A stretch of 64,000 nucleotides of DNA from Woeseiaceae bacterium (lineage in GTDB: Bacteria > Pseudomonadota > Gammaproteobacteria > Steroidobacterales > Woeseiaceae): positions 1 to 64,000 of the forward strand of contig JANQGQ010000022.1 in the NCBI GenBank assembly GCA_028277185.1. Direction: 5' to 3'. Positions 9,739 to 19,797 of the stretch are shown here, in pieces. Numbering within the stretch: position 1 is the stretch's first letter; each line of letters begins with the position of its first letter. The translations under genes and the position numbers were made by a program. The notes under the pieces were generated by a model, which searched no databases, was not told the DNA's origin, and worked only from the letters and a program-made list of their open reading frames with translations.

Positions 9739-10204
9739 AACTGACTTCGCCCTTGCACGCTCGCAGCTCGAGGCGGCGCTTGGCGAGGAGACGGACCCGC
9801 TGGCCAATGCGGCGAACTTCGTCGCCGTGTTGTGGCACGCACTGTCCGACATCAACTGGCTCGGGCTGTACCTGAAGCGCGGCGAGCAGCTCGTACTCGG
9901 ACCTTTCCAGGGACTTGCGGCGGTTAGCAGAATCGATATCGGCACGGGCGTCTGCGGAACGGCTGCCGAGACCCGGGCGACACAGCGCGTTGCGGACGTG
10001 CTTGCGTTTCCGGGCCACATCGCCTGCGACATCCGCTCACGCTCGGAGCTGGTAGTTCCGCTCATTATCGGCGACCGCCTCATTGGCGTGCTGGACATCG
10101 ACAGCCCGTCGCCCGATCGTTTCAGTGCGGCGGATCAGACAGGCATCGAAGCGCTGTGCGCCCGCTTTGTCGACACCCTGATCGAGCGCGGCGACTCTAT
10201 TTGA
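9731..10204 (+). CDS. msrC: Free methionine-(R)-sulfoxide reductase (GAF domain)
   Basis: This family reduces free Met-R-sulfoxide using a GAF fold. The 157-residue protein carries the signature [10 protein letters not shown] with one conserved cysteine, then FPGHIACD with the second, and [12 protein letters not shown]. The first of the three E. coli cysteines is replaced by valine ([10 protein letters not shown]), as in some homologues, so a two-cysteine mechanism is inferred. The ATG at 9731 follows GGAGAAAACG and overlaps the epmA end by 8 bp. The 3' end overlaps the convergent efp by 8 bp. Confidence 0.9.
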   Translation: MNETDFALARSQLEAALGEETDPLANAANFVAVLWHALSDINWLGLYLKRGEQLVLGPFQGLAAVSRIDIGTGVCGTAAETRATQRVADVLAFPGHIACDIRSRSELVVPLIIGDRLIGVLDIDSPSPDRFSAADQTGIEALCARFVDTLIERGDSI

Positions 10205-10763
10205 CGCGCGACACGTATTCGCGGGAACGGGTGTCGACGCGAATCACCTCGCCTTGATCGACGAATAGCGGCACGCGGACGACCGCACCGGTGGACAGCG
10301 TCGCCGGCTTGACCCCGCCGCTGGCCGTGTCGCCCTTGACGCCCGGATCCGTCTCGGTGATCTCCAGCTCGACGAAGTTCGGCGGCTGCACGATCAACGG
10401 CGTGTTGTTCCACAGCGTGATCTCGCACACGTCGCCGTCCGACAACCAGTCCTTCGCATCGCCGACGGCCGCGGCGTCAGCCGCGTACTGTTCGAAGGTA
10501 TCAGGAACCATGAAGTGCCAGAACTCGCCGTCTGCGTACAAGTACTGCATCTGGGTATCCATCACATCCGCCGCTTCGACGCTGTCGCCGGACTTGAACG
10601 TCTTGTCGACGGTCTTGCCGGTCTTCAGGTTCTTGATGCGCACCCGATTAAACGCCTGCCCTTTGCCGGGCTTGACGAACTCGTTCTCGACGATTACGCA
10701 GGGATCGTTATCGATCAGAATCCGGAGTCCCGAGCGGAACTCGTTAGTGCTGTAGCTGGCCAT
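10197..10763 (-). CDS. efp: Translation elongation factor P
   Basis: EF-P rescues ribosomes stalled at polyproline. The 188-residue protein starts [15 protein letters not shown] and has all three barrel domains. The lysine to be modified is K34 in [10 protein letters not shown], the EpmA target type rather than the arginine type rhamnosylated by EarP. This matches the epmA gene nearby. The ATG at 10763 fits the family; the frame extends upstream without homology. The proline-rich linkers of the two FimV proteins in this window are plausible EF-P clients (inference). Confidence 0.97.
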   Translation of the reverse strand: MASYSTNEFRSGLRILIDNDPCVIVENEFVKPGKGQAFNRVRIKNLKTGKTVDKTFKSGDSVEAADVMDTQMQYLYADGEFWHFMVPDTFEQYAADAAAVGDAKDWLSDGDVCEITLWNNTPLIVQPPNFVELEITETDPGVKGDTASGGVKPATLSTGAVVRVPLFVDQGEVIRVDTRSREYVSRVK

Positions 10764-11025
10764 TTGCGCGTCCGGCCCGGGCCGGTTTGCTCCCTCAAAG
10801 CTTGCCTCGCGGCATTGTCGTTTTGCGCGGGGATGATACCGGATGGCGGTCGAAACGCCCACCCGGCCCGCGCCGCGCCGGACATTGTATGAAGCAGGTC
10901 ACGCTTTTCAATGCCCGGCCGCGCCGCGCCTGGGCGCGGTGCTAGACTCTTCGGTGCTTTGCAGAATAAGGATGTTCGGGGGCCAAACGGGCAAATGGAC
11001 AAGCCCGCCCCGCAGGGACCGCGAA

Positions 11026-13125
11026 TTGAACGGACAGCACAGTGTATCCATTGGCGTCCTGTCGAAGGATCAGGATGACGTCGCTCTCATCAACAGCACG
11101 CTGCGCGACGCTGGACATGCCGCGCGCTGCCACTGGGTGAATTCGCCGGACGCTCTTAACGATACGCTCATGGAGCACAAGGTCGAGTTGCTGATACTCA
11201 ACTGCGACAGCTATCAGGACTCCATCAGCGCGGTCATCAAGCAGAAAGACTGCTTCGATCCGGAGGTGCCCGTTCTGGCACTCTCGCCGGATGCCGACGA
11301 GCAGGCGATCCAGCGGGCGATGGAGCACGGCGCCTGCGATCTCGTTTCCATCTCGCGCAAGCGGCGCCTGCAGGCTGTCGTCTCCCGGGAACTCCGCGCG
11401 CTGCGCGCCGAACGGGCGCTGAACTCGACGCTGCAATCGGCAAGCGAGTACCGCAAGCAGGTGCGCGAATACATGCAGTCTTCGAAGAGCGCTATTGCTC
11501 TCGTAGCCGAGGGTATTCTGACCGACGCGAACGAGAGCTGGCTCAAGCTCTTCAAGATCAAAAGCTTCGACGATATCGACGGCATGCCGGTAATGGACAG
11601 TTTCGACGCGGAGCATCATGCCGCAATCAAGGGCGCGCTCGTCGCGACTGCGGCAGGTAAATGGGCTCCCGACGAAAAACTGCGAGCCAGAGGAGCACAC
11701 GACGCCGACAGCGACTCACTCGAACTCAGGTTCCGCGCCATCGATGCAGACGGTTCGAAGGCGGTCCAGATTCTCATCGAACCTCCTTCCAACGCCAACG
11801 AACCGACAAAACTCGTGCACGACGCGCTCAAGCGCGATCCCACGACTCTGTTCTTCCATCGCTCGCAGTTCATCGAGCGAATATCCAAACGGCTCAAACG
11901 GAAACCGCAGTCCGGCCTGCACGTGCTTGCCTACGTCAAGCCCGACGAATTCGGCGAACTCGCAAAGAAGATCGGCTACCTCGACTCCGAAGAGGTTCTC
12001 GGTCAGTTTGCGGAAGAAGTCCGCAAGCGGCTGCATCCGCGCGACGTCGCCGGCCGGTTCGAGGGCACGTCGCTGATGGTGCTGCTCGAACGCGGCAACG
12101 CAAACGACGCCGAGGTATGGGGCAAACAGCTTGCCGCGCACATAGAGAAACACTCCTTCGAGATCGGGCAAACCTCCTGCCACCTTACCTGCACGGTCGG
12201 CGTCTGCCCGGTGAGCGACGCGTTCGGCAACCTCGAGGAACTGGTCGCCGCTACGATAGACGCCTGGCGCCTCGGCAAGGAAGGGGGCGGCAACACGGCA
12301 GCCCTGAACGACGAGCTCGACGAAAACACGCGCCAGCGCGAGTTCGACGCGATTTGGGTGAAGCACCTGAAGGCCGCGTTGATGGAGAACCGCTTCCGTC
12401 TGGCATCCCTGCCGATCGCGGGTCTGCGCAGCGACTCCGTAAAAATGTTCGACCTTCTGGTCCGAATGATCGACGAGCAGGGAAGCTCGGTTCTGCCGTC
12501 CGAGTTTCTGCCCGCGGCGGAACGCAACAACATGATGAAGAACATCGACCGCTGGATGCTCATGGCAGCCGTCGACTTTTGCAACAAGAACGACGCGGAC
12601 CGGGCATTCGTTCGACTGTCGAAGCAATCGATACTGGACAGCACGACTTCCGACTGGATTCGGCAGGAACTGGAAAAGCGCAACTTCGATTGCTCCCGCC
12701 TGGTGACACAGATACCGGAGCGCGACGCGGCAAAGCACATCAAGCAGACCCGGGCTCTCGTCGCCAGGCTGCGGAAGCTGGGGGTCGGTTTTGCGATCGA
12801 GCACTACGGCATCGACCAGAACCGTTTCCAGATTCTGGATATTCTGAAGCCCGACTACATCAAGATCGACGGCGAGCTGATGCACTCGCTCATGACCGAC
12901 ACCGCAATGCAGGACAGCGTCCAGAAGATCGTCGCCGCAGCGAGGGAGCGCAACATACGGACGATCGCCGAGCGCGTCGAAAACGCCAATGCAATGGCGG
13001 TCCTGTTCCAGCTTGGCCTCGACTACATGCAGGGGCACTACGTCCACGAGCCGGAGGTGGTCCTCGAGGACCAGCTTAGCGGTCGGCACATGACGCTGGA
13101 CGAGCTTGCAAGCGCAGGCTCGTGA
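11026..13125 (+). CDS. FimX-like c-di-GMP receptor with degenerate GGDEF and EAL domains
   Basis: The protein is about 699 residues long. It has a receiver-like domain (1-125), a PAS-like region (about 140-270, AIALVAEGILTDANESWLKLF), a GGDEF-like domain where the motif reads GRFEGTS, and an EAL-like domain where the EAL position reads FDLLVRM. Both active sites are therefore degenerate, as in FimX, which binds c-di-GMP and controls type IV pilus twitching. The conserved EAL-domain segment LKPDYIKIDGELM is retained. A TTG start at 11026 is preferred: AGGGA lies upstream, and the product begins at the receiver-like strand. ATG at 10972 is the alternative. It is followed 170 bp later by a FimV-like gene. 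Confidence 0.8.
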   Translation: MNGQHSVSIGVLSKDQDDVALINSTLRDAGHAARCHWVNSPDALNDTLMEHKVELLILNCDSYQDSISAVIKQKDCFDPEVPVLALSPDADEQAIQRAMEHGACDLVSISRKRRLQAVVSRELRALRAERALNSTLQSASEYRKQVREYMQSSKSAIALVAEGILTDANESWLKLFKIKSFDDIDGMPVMDSFDAEHHAAIKGALVATAAGKWAPDEKLRARGAHDADSDSLELRFRAIDADGSKAVQILIEPPSNANEPTKLVHDALKRDPTTLFFHRSQFIERISKRLKRKPQSGLHVLAYVKPDEFGELAKKIGYLDSEEVLGQFAEEVRKRLHPRDVAGRFEGTSLMVLLERGNANDAEVWGKQLAAHIEKHSFEIGQTSCHLTCTVGVCPVSDAFGNLEELVAATIDAWRLGKEGGGNTAALNDELDENTRQREFDAIWVKHLKAALMENRFRLASLPIAGLRSDSVKMFDLLVRMIDEQGSSVLPSEFLPAAERNNMMKNIDRWMLMAAVDFCNKNDADRAFVRLSKQSILDSTTSDWIRQELEKRNFDCSRLVTQIPERDAAKHIKQTRALVARLRKLGVGFAIEHYGIDQNRFQILDILKPDYIKIDGELMHSLMTDTAMQDSVQKIVAAARERNIRTIAERVENANAMAVLFQLGLDYMQGHYVHEPEVVLEDQLSGRHMTLDELASAGS

Positions 13126-13212
13126 CAGCAGCAATCACGCGCGGTAAAACTGTGACGGGGTTCACACGGCGCGACCGGAACCACCCGCTACGTCTCTCTG
13201 CACAATAAAAAC

Positions 13213-13218
13213 TATAAT
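13213..13218 (+). promoter_or_regulatory. Candidate -10 box upstream of FimV-like gene
   Basis: A perfect TATAAT sits in an AT-rich patch (ACAATAAAAACTATAATCG) between the FimX-like and FimV-like genes, about 78 bp before the latter's start. No good -35 box is visible at 16-18 bp upstream, so this is a weak or activator-dependent promoter call. Confidence 0.35.
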
Positions 13219-13295
13219 CGCGGTTTGGGGTTACGCGTCTTTGGAAGGCGCTTCGGCAATACGGCTGGATGCCCGGTGGACGAACGAGGATTCAC

Positions 13296-15404
13296 GTGAA
13301 GTCAAACAGATCAGCTATCGGGCGTCGCAGCCTGCCACTCGTTCCGGCTATGGTTCTCGCGGGCACCGCACCCGCGGGCGCGCTGGAACTCGGCGAACTC
13401 AACATACAGTCCCGCCTGGGCCAGCCGCTTCGCGCAAGCGTTGCCTATGCCCTGGGGCCCAATGAGGCACTGGCGGATTACTGCATCAGCCTGTCCCCGG
13501 CGAACACGATCAACGGCCTGCCCGCTGTCAACCGGGCCCGTATCACGGTGTCGGACGGTGTCATCGCCATCACCGGCAATACACCAATACGCGAGCCGCT
13601 CATGTCGGCACGACTTTCGATTCAGTGCCCTTACACGCCGAACATCGCCCGGGACTACATGCTGTTCATCGATCCCGCAGACGCCGCGGAGCCTGCACGG
13701 CTTCCGACGGTCGCGGCCCCGGCTACGCCGGCGAGTGCGCCCGCGGCCCGGCCGGCCGCGAACCGCCCTGCCGCGCGGCCGGCCGTTAGCCGGCCTGCCG
13801 CAGCCGCGCCGACAGCTCCGGCAACCGACCGGAACCGGCCAGCGGTCGTCAGTGGCGATGTCTATCGCGTGCAGCCCGGCGACTCGCTGTCCGCTATCGC
13901 CTCGAGGCTCGACGGCCGCGAAGTGGGCCTCTGGCAAGCCGTCAACGCCATCTTCGTGGCCAACCCCGAAGCGTTCATCGGCGACGATCCGAATCGCCTG
14001 AAAGCCGGCAGCCTGCTCCGGATTCCCGCGGAAGCGATGCTCGCGACCGCACCGGCGGCTTTTCCTGCCGCCGAGACGACGGCTGAGAGCGCATCGCAAT
14101 CTGCCGTCGCCCGCGCCGACGACACGGCTTACCTCGAGCCGGCGCCGACCGCCGGGGCCAGTACCGAACCGGCTGCGGTCAGCGAGGCCGAGCCCGTTGT
14201 GAGCACCGAATCCGAACTCGCCTCAGACAACCCGTTCGTCGCGACCGGGTACCCGGACACGGTGCTGAGCACCGCGCAAACCGCGACGCCGGCCGAAGCG
14301 TCTGCCGACGCGGCGGTCTCGCCCGGGGCGAACGCCGAAACGGCTCCTCGTGAAGCCGCGGGACAAACCGCCGCGCCGGCCGTCGCCGATACCGGCGCGA
14401 CCGGACGCAACCTGATCTGGGGCGGTCTGACCGGTTTGCTCGCGATCATCGCCGGGCTCCTGTGGTTCCGTCGCCGCCGCGCAGAGCCGGAGGATACGCG
14501 ACCCGAGGAACCCACGCGTACGGAAATACACCCGATGCGCCGCATTACGGACGACGAGTCGATCGAGGTGCATGTCATCGCCCAGCCGGACGACGGTATC
14601 GACTTCGATCTCGCCATGCTCGACGACGAAGTGCCGACCGAGGAAAACCCGGCACTGGACACCGCGATGTTCAACCCCGAGTACCACGAAGACGCGGTAG
14701 AGCCGGATTTCGACATCGGCAGAGCCTCCGGCACCCGGCCGGCGCTCGATCTCGAGATACCCGAGGGCGCCGACCGCGACGCGGCAGACGGCTCGGAAAC
14801 CGACATGATTCCGCCGGCGCATCGCAGCGCCGCATCGATTCTGGAAAGCGAAGTCCTTCCCGAGGAAGACGACGAGTACGACATGTCGGTCATCGTCGAT
14901 GCGACCAAGATGCCGGCACCGGAAGAGGCAACGGAACGCGACCTGCAAGCGGTCGTCATCAGCGACGACGAAGAGCCGCTGACCGACGACAGCTACACGC
15001 TGAACTCGGAAATCGACTATCAGATCCTCGAGCAGGACTACGAGGACGAACTCACCGCGACCCAGGCGCTCAACAAGGAGATCGAGCGCGCCGCCGCCGA
15101 ACTTGCCGCCGACCTCGGGAAAGAAGAGCTGACCGTCGAGTCCGAAGCGCTGTCAGGCGACGAAACGGCCGCTCTGCCGCTGGCGAACGTCACGGAGCTG
15201 GACGTTACGGCCAGCATGCGGGCCGGCAACGACGACGAGGCGGCCGATGGTGAAGTCGACGACACGACCGCAGAGATCACCGCCCGGCTGAACACGGACG
15301 AGAAGACCGTGGAGATGGCCGCGCAACGTGACTCAGAGCGCGCCGACGACGCAACCACCGAGATCGAAGTGGAGTCTGGCCGCGTCGGCAAGCGCGCGGG
15401 ATAG
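13296..15404 (+). CDS. Second, shorter FimV-like LysM membrane protein
   Basis: The 702-residue protein has a signal peptide, the FimV N-terminal domain (LELGELNIQSRLGQPLRAS), and an Ala/Pro-rich linker. A LysM domain follows at about residues 189-243 (VYRVQPGDSLSAIASRL), then a membrane segment at about 372-391 (LIWGGLTGLLAIIAGLLWF). The cytoplasmic tail is long and acidic. Unlike the fimV at the window start, it lacks the C-terminal FimV/TPR-like domain and ends in a disordered tail. The GTG at 13296 has GAGG upstream and begins a clean signal peptide; ATG at 13269 would add 9 residues. It follows the FimX-like gene, suggesting a joint polar or pilus role (inference). Confidence 0.8.
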   Translation: MKSNRSAIGRRSLPLVPAMVLAGTAPAGALELGELNIQSRLGQPLRASVAYALGPNEALADYCISLSPANTINGLPAVNRARITVSDGVIAITGNTPIREPLMSARLSIQCPYTPNIARDYMLFIDPADAAEPARLPTVAAPATPASAPAARPAANRPAARPAVSRPAAAAPTAPATDRNRPAVVSGDVYRVQPGDSLSAIASRLDGREVGLWQAVNAIFVANPEAFIGDDPNRLKAGSLLRIPAEAMLATAPAAFPAAETTAESASQSAVARADDTAYLEPAPTAGASTEPAAVSEAEPVVSTESELASDNPFVATGYPDTVLSTAQTATPAEASADAAVSPGANAETAPREAAGQTAAPAVADTGATGRNLIWGGLTGLLAIIAGLLWFRRRRAEPEDTRPEEPTRTEIHPMRRITDDESIEVHVIAQPDDGIDFDLAMLDDEVPTEENPALDTAMFNPEYHEDAVEPDFDIGRASGTRPALDLEIPEGADRDAADGSETDMIPPAHRSAASILESEVLPEEDDEYDMSVIVDATKMPAPEEATERDLQAVVISDDEEPLTDDSYTLNSEIDYQILEQDYEDELTATQALNKEIERAAAELAADLGKEELTVESEALSGDETAALPLANVTELDVTASMRAGNDDEAADGEVDDTTAEITARLNTDEKTVEMAAQRDSERADDATTEIEVESGRVGKRAG

Positions 15405-15409
15405 GGCAC

Positions 15410-17656
15410 TCAGGGCGCGACGGCCTCGAGCCGCTCGACGGCACGCCAGCCTTTGGGCAGTAAGCCGCCGCGCAGCGCGCGTTCGCCGTAGTATGGATCC
15501 GAATCGTCCCAGCGGATCGTCATCGTGCGCTTCCCGGTGTGCACTCTGAGATCGCCGCCTTCGGGCACCACCGCGATCGCGACGAGCTTCTCCTCGCCCG
15601 ACTGGTACTTGCGCGACGGGATGTTAATCAGCTTGTTGCCTTTGCCCCTGGCGAGTTCGGGCAATTCGTCCATCTCGAACATCAACAGCCGCCCGATCGA
15701 ACTCACCGCGGCGACGAGGCATTCGACACCCTCCGGTACCGCGGCAGGCACGACGGCCTTGCCGCCTTGCGGCACCCTGAGAACGGCCTTCCCGGCCTTG
15801 TTTCGCGACACGAGGTCGCCGAGTTTCGCGGCGAAACCGTAGCCGGCATCGCTTGCCACGACGTAGCGATCGTCCGCATTGCCGATCAGCGCGCCGCAGA
15901 ACGTCGAACCGTCGGGCGGCTTGAAGCGCCCTGACAGCGGTTCGCCCTGCCCTCGTGCCGACGGGAGCGTGTGCGCCATCACGCTGTATACGCGCCCGGT
16001 GCTGTCGATGAACATGGCCAGCTGGTTGCTGCGGCCCTGAGCCGCCGCGAGAAATCCGTCGCCCGACTTGTACGAGAGCGTCACGGGATCGATTTCGTGG
16101 CCCCTGGCCGCGCGCGCGAAGCCACGCCTCGACAGCACGACGGTAACCGGTTCGCTCGACACCAGTTCCGTTTCGTCGAGCGCCTGCGCCGCCTCGCGCT
16201 CGACGACATCGGTCCGGCGCGCGTCGCCGTACGCCTCGGCGTCTTCGAGCAGTTCCTTTTTTATGAGCGTCTTGAGCCGGGCGGCGCTCTTCAGCGTTTT
16301 CTCGATGACGTCGCGCTCGGCGTTGAGCTCTTCCTGCTCACCGCGGATTTTCATTTCCTCGAGTTTCGCGAGGTTCCTGAGGCGAAGGTTCAGGATCGCC
16401 TCGGCCTGAACGTCACTGAGCCGGAAGCGCTTCATCAATACCGGCTTCGGTTCGTCCTCGCTACGGATGATCGCGATAACCTCGTCGATGTTGAGGTACG
16501 CGACCAGCAGTCCGTCGAGTATGTGCAGGCGGTCGCGCACGATTCCAAGGCGGTGCTCCAGCCGCCGCCGAACCGTCTCCTTGCGGAACCTGAGCCATTC
16601 GGCCAGGAGTTCGGGAAGTGCGAACAGGCGCGGCCGTCCGTTGAGACCGATCACGTTCATGTTGACGCGCAGCGTGCGCTCCAGCGATGTCGTCGAGAAC
16701 AGGTGCGACATGAGCTGATCGGCATCGACGCCGCGTTTCTTTTCAATGACGAGGCGGGTGGGTTCTTCGAGATCCGATTCGTCGCGGATGTCGGTCGCCT
16801 GCGGCAGCTTCTTACTCGTTATCTGCGCGGCAATCTGCTCCTGCACTTTTTTGCCCGAAACCTGGAACGGGAGCTCCGACACAACGATACTGCCGTCCTC
16901 GACGCGATACCGCGCGCGCAGCCTGAGCGTGCCGCTGCCGGTCTCGTAGATCTCACGAATGTCTTCGGCCGGCGACACGATTTCGCCGCCCGTCGCAAAA
17001 TCGGGCGCCTTGATGTGCTTCATCAGATCGGCAACCGTCGCCTTCGGCTTGTCGATCAGGTGGACGAGCGCGCTCACGACCTCGTTCAGGTTGTGCGAGG
17101 GCACATCCGTCGACATGCCCACGGCGATGCCGGTCGTGCCGTTCAGCAGGAGATTCGGCAGCCTCGCGGGCAGGATCGCCGGTTCGGTCAACGTACCGTC
17201 GAAGTTCGCGACCCAATCGACGGTACCCTGCCCCAACTCCTGCAGCAGGCTCCTCGCGTAGGGAGCAAGCTTCGATTCGGTGTAGCGCATGGCGGCGAAC
17301 GACTTCGGATCGTCGGTCGAACCCCAGTTGCCCTGACCGGCGATGACCGGGTAGCGGTAAGAGAAGTCCTGTGCCATCAGGACCATTGCCTCGTAGCAAG
17401 CCGAATCGCCGTGCGGATGAAACTTACCGATGACGTCGCCGACGGTGCGGGCCGACTTCTTGGGCTTCGAAGCCGCGGACAGACCGAGCTCGCTCATCGC
17501 ATAGATGATGCGACGCTGGACCGGCTTGAGACCGTCGCCGATTTGCGGCAGCGCACGATCGAGGATGACGTACATCGAGTAGTCGAGGTACGCCTTCTCG
17601 GTGTATTCCTTGAGCGACTGTTGTTCTACGCCTTCCAAGTTCAGCGAGTTCTGCAA
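15410..17656 (-). CDS. parC: DNA topoisomerase IV subunit A
   Basis: ParC is the DNA-cleaving subunit that decatenates daughter chromosomes. The 748-residue protein has [21 protein letters not shown], the quinolone-determining segment [13 protein letters not shown] with Ser and Glu at the usual positions, and the catalytic tyrosine in AAMRYTESK (about residue 125). A C-terminal beta-pinwheel region is present. It lacks the GyrA box, and its partner gene directly upstream is parE. The start is TTG at 17656, supported by alignment to pseudomonad ParC (SLEGVE near the start) and a GAGG ribosome-binding site. That start lies inside a 47-bp tandem repeat. Confidence 0.95.
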   Translation of the reverse strand: MQNSLNLEGVEQQSLKEYTEKAYLDYSMYVILDRALPQIGDGLKPVQRRIIYAMSELGLSAASKPKKSARTVGDVIGKFHPHGDSACYEAMVLMAQDFSYRYPVIAGQGNWGSTDDPKSFAAMRYTESKLAPYARSLLQELGQGTVDWVANFDGTLTEPAILPARLPNLLLNGTTGIAVGMSTDVPSHNLNEVVSALVHLIDKPKATVADLMKHIKAPDFATGGEIVSPAEDIREIYETGSGTLRLRARYRVEDGSIVVSELPFQVSGKKVQEQIAAQITSKKLPQATDIRDESDLEEPTRLVIEKKRGVDADQLMSHLFSTTSLERTLRVNMNVIGLNGRPRLFALPELLAEWLRFRKETVRRRLEHRLGIVRDRLHILDGLLVAYLNIDEVIAIIRSEDEPKPVLMKRFRLSDVQAEAILNLRLRNLAKLEEMKIRGEQEELNAERDVIEKTLKSAARLKTLIKKELLEDAEAYGDARRTDVVEREAAQALDETELVSSEPVTVVLSRRGFARAARGHEIDPVTLSYKSGDGFLAAAQGRSNQLAMFIDSTGRVYSVMAHTLPSARGQGEPLSGRFKPPDGSTFCGALIGNADDRYVVASDAGYGFAAKLGDLVSRNKAGKAVLRVPQGGKAVVPAAVPEGVECLVAAVSSIGRLLMFEMDELPELARGKGNKLINIPSRKYQSGEEKLVAIAVVPEGGDLRVHTGKRTMTIRWDDSDPYYGERALRGGLLPKGWRAVERLEAVAP

Positions 17657-17741
17657 GACGGTGCCCTCGTTGTAGTGCCTTCAAGGTTTAACGAATTCTG
17701 CAAGACGATGCCCTCGTTTGAGTACCTTTCAAACCTCAGCC
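17631..17741 (-). repeat. 47-bp tandem repeat covering the parC translation start
   Basis: Unit 17631-17677 and unit 17678-17724 match at 38 of 47 positions. A partial third unit (17725-17741) overlaps the parE stop. Each full unit contains GAGGGC followed by a TTG codon and the codons for L-Q-N-S-L-N-L-E-G. Within those nine codons the five differing bases are all synonymous. The upstream copy opens a 20-codon frame (17703 to 17641, TGA) that overlaps the parC start out of frame. Confidence 0.85.
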
Positions 17742-19615
17742 AGGTCGCCCTTGGTTTCGAGCCAGCTACGACGGTCTCTGGCGCGCTTCTTCGCAAGCAG
17801 CATGTCCAGCATCTGATCCGTTTTGTCGCGGCCGCTGACGGTGAGCTGCACGAGACGGCGCGTATCGCGGTTCATGGTCGTCTCACGAAGCTGGGACGGG
17901 TTCATCTCACCAAGCCCCTTGAAGCGCGTGACCGTGACCTTGCCGCGTTTCTTTTCCGCCTCGATGCGGTCGAGTATGCCCTTGCGCTCCGATTCGTCGA
18001 GTGCGTAGAAGACTTCTTTCCCCACGTCGACGCGGTACAGCGGCGGCATTGCGACATAGACGTGACCGTCGAGCACGAGCTCGCGGAAGTGCCTGAGAAA
18101 CAGCGCGCAAAGCAGCGTGGCGATATGCAGGCCGTCCGAGTCGGCGTCGGCAAGGATGCAGACCTTGTCGTAGCGCAGGCCGGACAAGTCGTTGCTGCCC
18201 GGATCGATTCCGAGCGCGACGCTGATGTCGTGAACTTCCTGCGATGCGAGGATCTCGGCAGAGTCCACCTCCCAGGTGTTCAGTATCTTGCCTCTGAGCG
18301 GCATGATCGCCTGCGTGGCGCGATCGCGTGCCTGCTTCGCGGAGCCGCCGGCCGAATCGCCCTCGACGAGGAACAGTTCGGAGAACTCGGGATCCTGCGA
18401 GGTGCAGTCGGCCAGCTTCCCCGGCAGCGCGGGTCCCGCTGTGACCTTCTTGCGCACGACCTTCTTCGCGGCCTTGAGCCGGCGCTGGGCCTTCGCGATA
18501 GCCAGCTGAGCGATCGCGTCGCCGGTCTCGGGATGCTCGTTGAGCCAAAGCGAAAAGCTGTCCTTGATGATCCCCGCGACGAACGCTGCCGACTCGCGGG
18601 ACGACAGGCGCTCTTTGGTCTGGCCCGAGAACTGCGGGTCTTCGAGCTTCGCCGACAGCACGAAGTTCAGCCCGTCCCACACGTCCTCGGGCGCCAGCGC
18701 GACACCGCGCGGCAACAGCGATCTGAAGTCGGCGAACTCGCGCAAGGCATTCGTGAGGCCGGTACGCAGGCCGTTCACGTGCGTTCCGCCCTGCGCGGTC
18801 GGGATCAGGTTGACGTAGCTTTCGGTGACGGGCTGCGCGCCGTCCTCCCGCCACACCAACGCCCATTCGACGGCCTCGGTGTTGCCCGTCATGGCTCCGG
18901 AGAACGGGTCGGCGGGCAGCGTCTCGCCGCCGCCGACAGCTTCGAGCAGGTATTCTTCGAGCCCGCCGGAGTAGCACCATTCGACCTTTTCTTTCGGCTG
19001 CTCGAGCTTGAGCCTGACCGTGAGGCCCGGGCAGAGCACGGCCTTGGCTTTGAGCGCGTGCTTCAGTCGATTGACCGAGAACTTCGCCGAATCGAAGTAC
19101 TTCGGGTCCGGCCAGAAGCGGATCGTCGTGCCGGTGTTGGCCTTCCCGACTTTGCCGACCTTGTCGAGCTTGCCGCGCTTCTTGCCGCCGGCAAAGCTCA
19201 TGTTGTATTCCTGACCGCCGCGGCGGATCCACACCTCGAGGTTTTTCGACAGCGCGTTCACCACGGACACGCCGACGCCGTGCAGTCCGCCGGAGTACTG
19301 GTAGTTCTTGTTCGAGAACTTGCCGCCTGCGTGCAGCCGCGTGAGGATCAGCTCGACGCCGGGCATCTTCTCTTTCGGATGGATGTCGACAGGCATGCCG
19401 CGGCCGTCGTCGGCGACCTCCAGCGAGCCGTCCTTGTAGACGGTGACCTCGATCTTCTTGCAGTGTCCGGCGAGCGCCTCGTCAACGCTGTTGTCGACGA
19501 CCTCGTGCGCGAGGTGATTGGGTCTTGCGGTATCCGTGTACATGCCCGGACGGCGCCGGACGGGCTCGAGACCGCTGAGGACTTCGATGTCCTTAGCGTC
19601 GTAAGACTTTGCCAT
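17729..19615 (-). CDS. parE: DNA topoisomerase IV subunit B
   Basis: ParE is the ATPase subunit of topoisomerase IV. The 628-residue protein has the GHKL ATPase motifs (VVDNSVDEALAGH, ADDGRGMPVDIHP, GGLHGVGVSVVNALS) and the TOPRIM block (LFLVEGDSAGGSAKQ, ADADSDGLHIATLL). The C-terminal block is FKGLGEMNPSQLRETTM. The short length without a GyrB insertion, the wording of the motifs, and the adjacent parC identify ParE rather than GyrB. It is followed by parC after about 72 bp. Confidence 0.96.
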   Translation of the reverse strand: MAKSYDAKDIEVLSGLEPVRRRPGMYTDTARPNHLAHEVVDNSVDEALAGHCKKIEVTVYKDGSLEVADDGRGMPVDIHPKEKMPGVELILTRLHAGGKFSNKNYQYSGGLHGVGVSVVNALSKNLEVWIRRGGQEYNMSFAGGKKRGKLDKVGKVGKANTGTTIRFWPDPKYFDSAKFSVNRLKHALKAKAVLCPGLTVRLKLEQPKEKVEWCYSGGLEEYLLEAVGGGETLPADPFSGAMTGNTEAVEWALVWREDGAQPVTESYVNLIPTAQGGTHVNGLRTGLTNALREFADFRSLLPRGVALAPEDVWDGLNFVLSAKLEDPQFSGQTKERLSSRESAAFVAGIIKDSFSLWLNEHPETGDAIAQLAIAKAQRRLKAAKKVVRKKVTAGPALPGKLADCTSQDPEFSELFLVEGDSAGGSAKQARDRATQAIMPLRGKILNTWEVDSAEILASQEVHDISVALGIDPGSNDLSGLRYDKVCILADADSDGLHIATLLCALFLRHFRELVLDGHVYVAMPPLYRVDVGKEVFYALDESERKGILDRIEAEKKRGKVTVTRFKGLGEMNPSQLRETTMNRDTRRLVQLTVSGRDKTDQMLDMLLAKKRARDRRSWLETKGDLAEV

Positions 19616-19618
19616 TTG

Positions 19619-19635
19619 GTTAGTTGCCCACTAAC
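19619..19635 (-). promoter_or_regulatory. Hairpin in parE leader next to start codon
   Basis: The transcript would read GTTAGT-GGGCA-ACTAAC, a perfect 6-bp stem with a 5-base loop, three bases before the parE ATG. The only purine-rich candidate for ribosome binding (GGGC) is in the loop. A role in limiting initiation is possible but inferred only. Confidence 0.4.
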
Positions 19636-19655
19636 GCGAAGAATTGCATCGCGCG

Positions 19656-19686
19656 ATTTTAGCCCGTTTGTATCGGCCGTGCACAA
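19656..19686 (-). promoter_or_regulatory. Candidate parE promoter
   Basis: On the minus strand TTGTGC (19681-19686) and TAAAAT (19656-19661) are separated by 19 bp, about 40 bp upstream of the parE start. The spacing is longer than optimal, so confidence is modest. Confidence 0.35.
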
Positions 19687-19797
19687 GCACGACCGACGCG
19701 TGGGAGATTGTTTCAACCGAATTTGCACATTTTTCGGTCACGACCCTTTGCTGAATCAGGCGTTATGGTCGAAATCCAGGAACAGCCATGAAACTCC

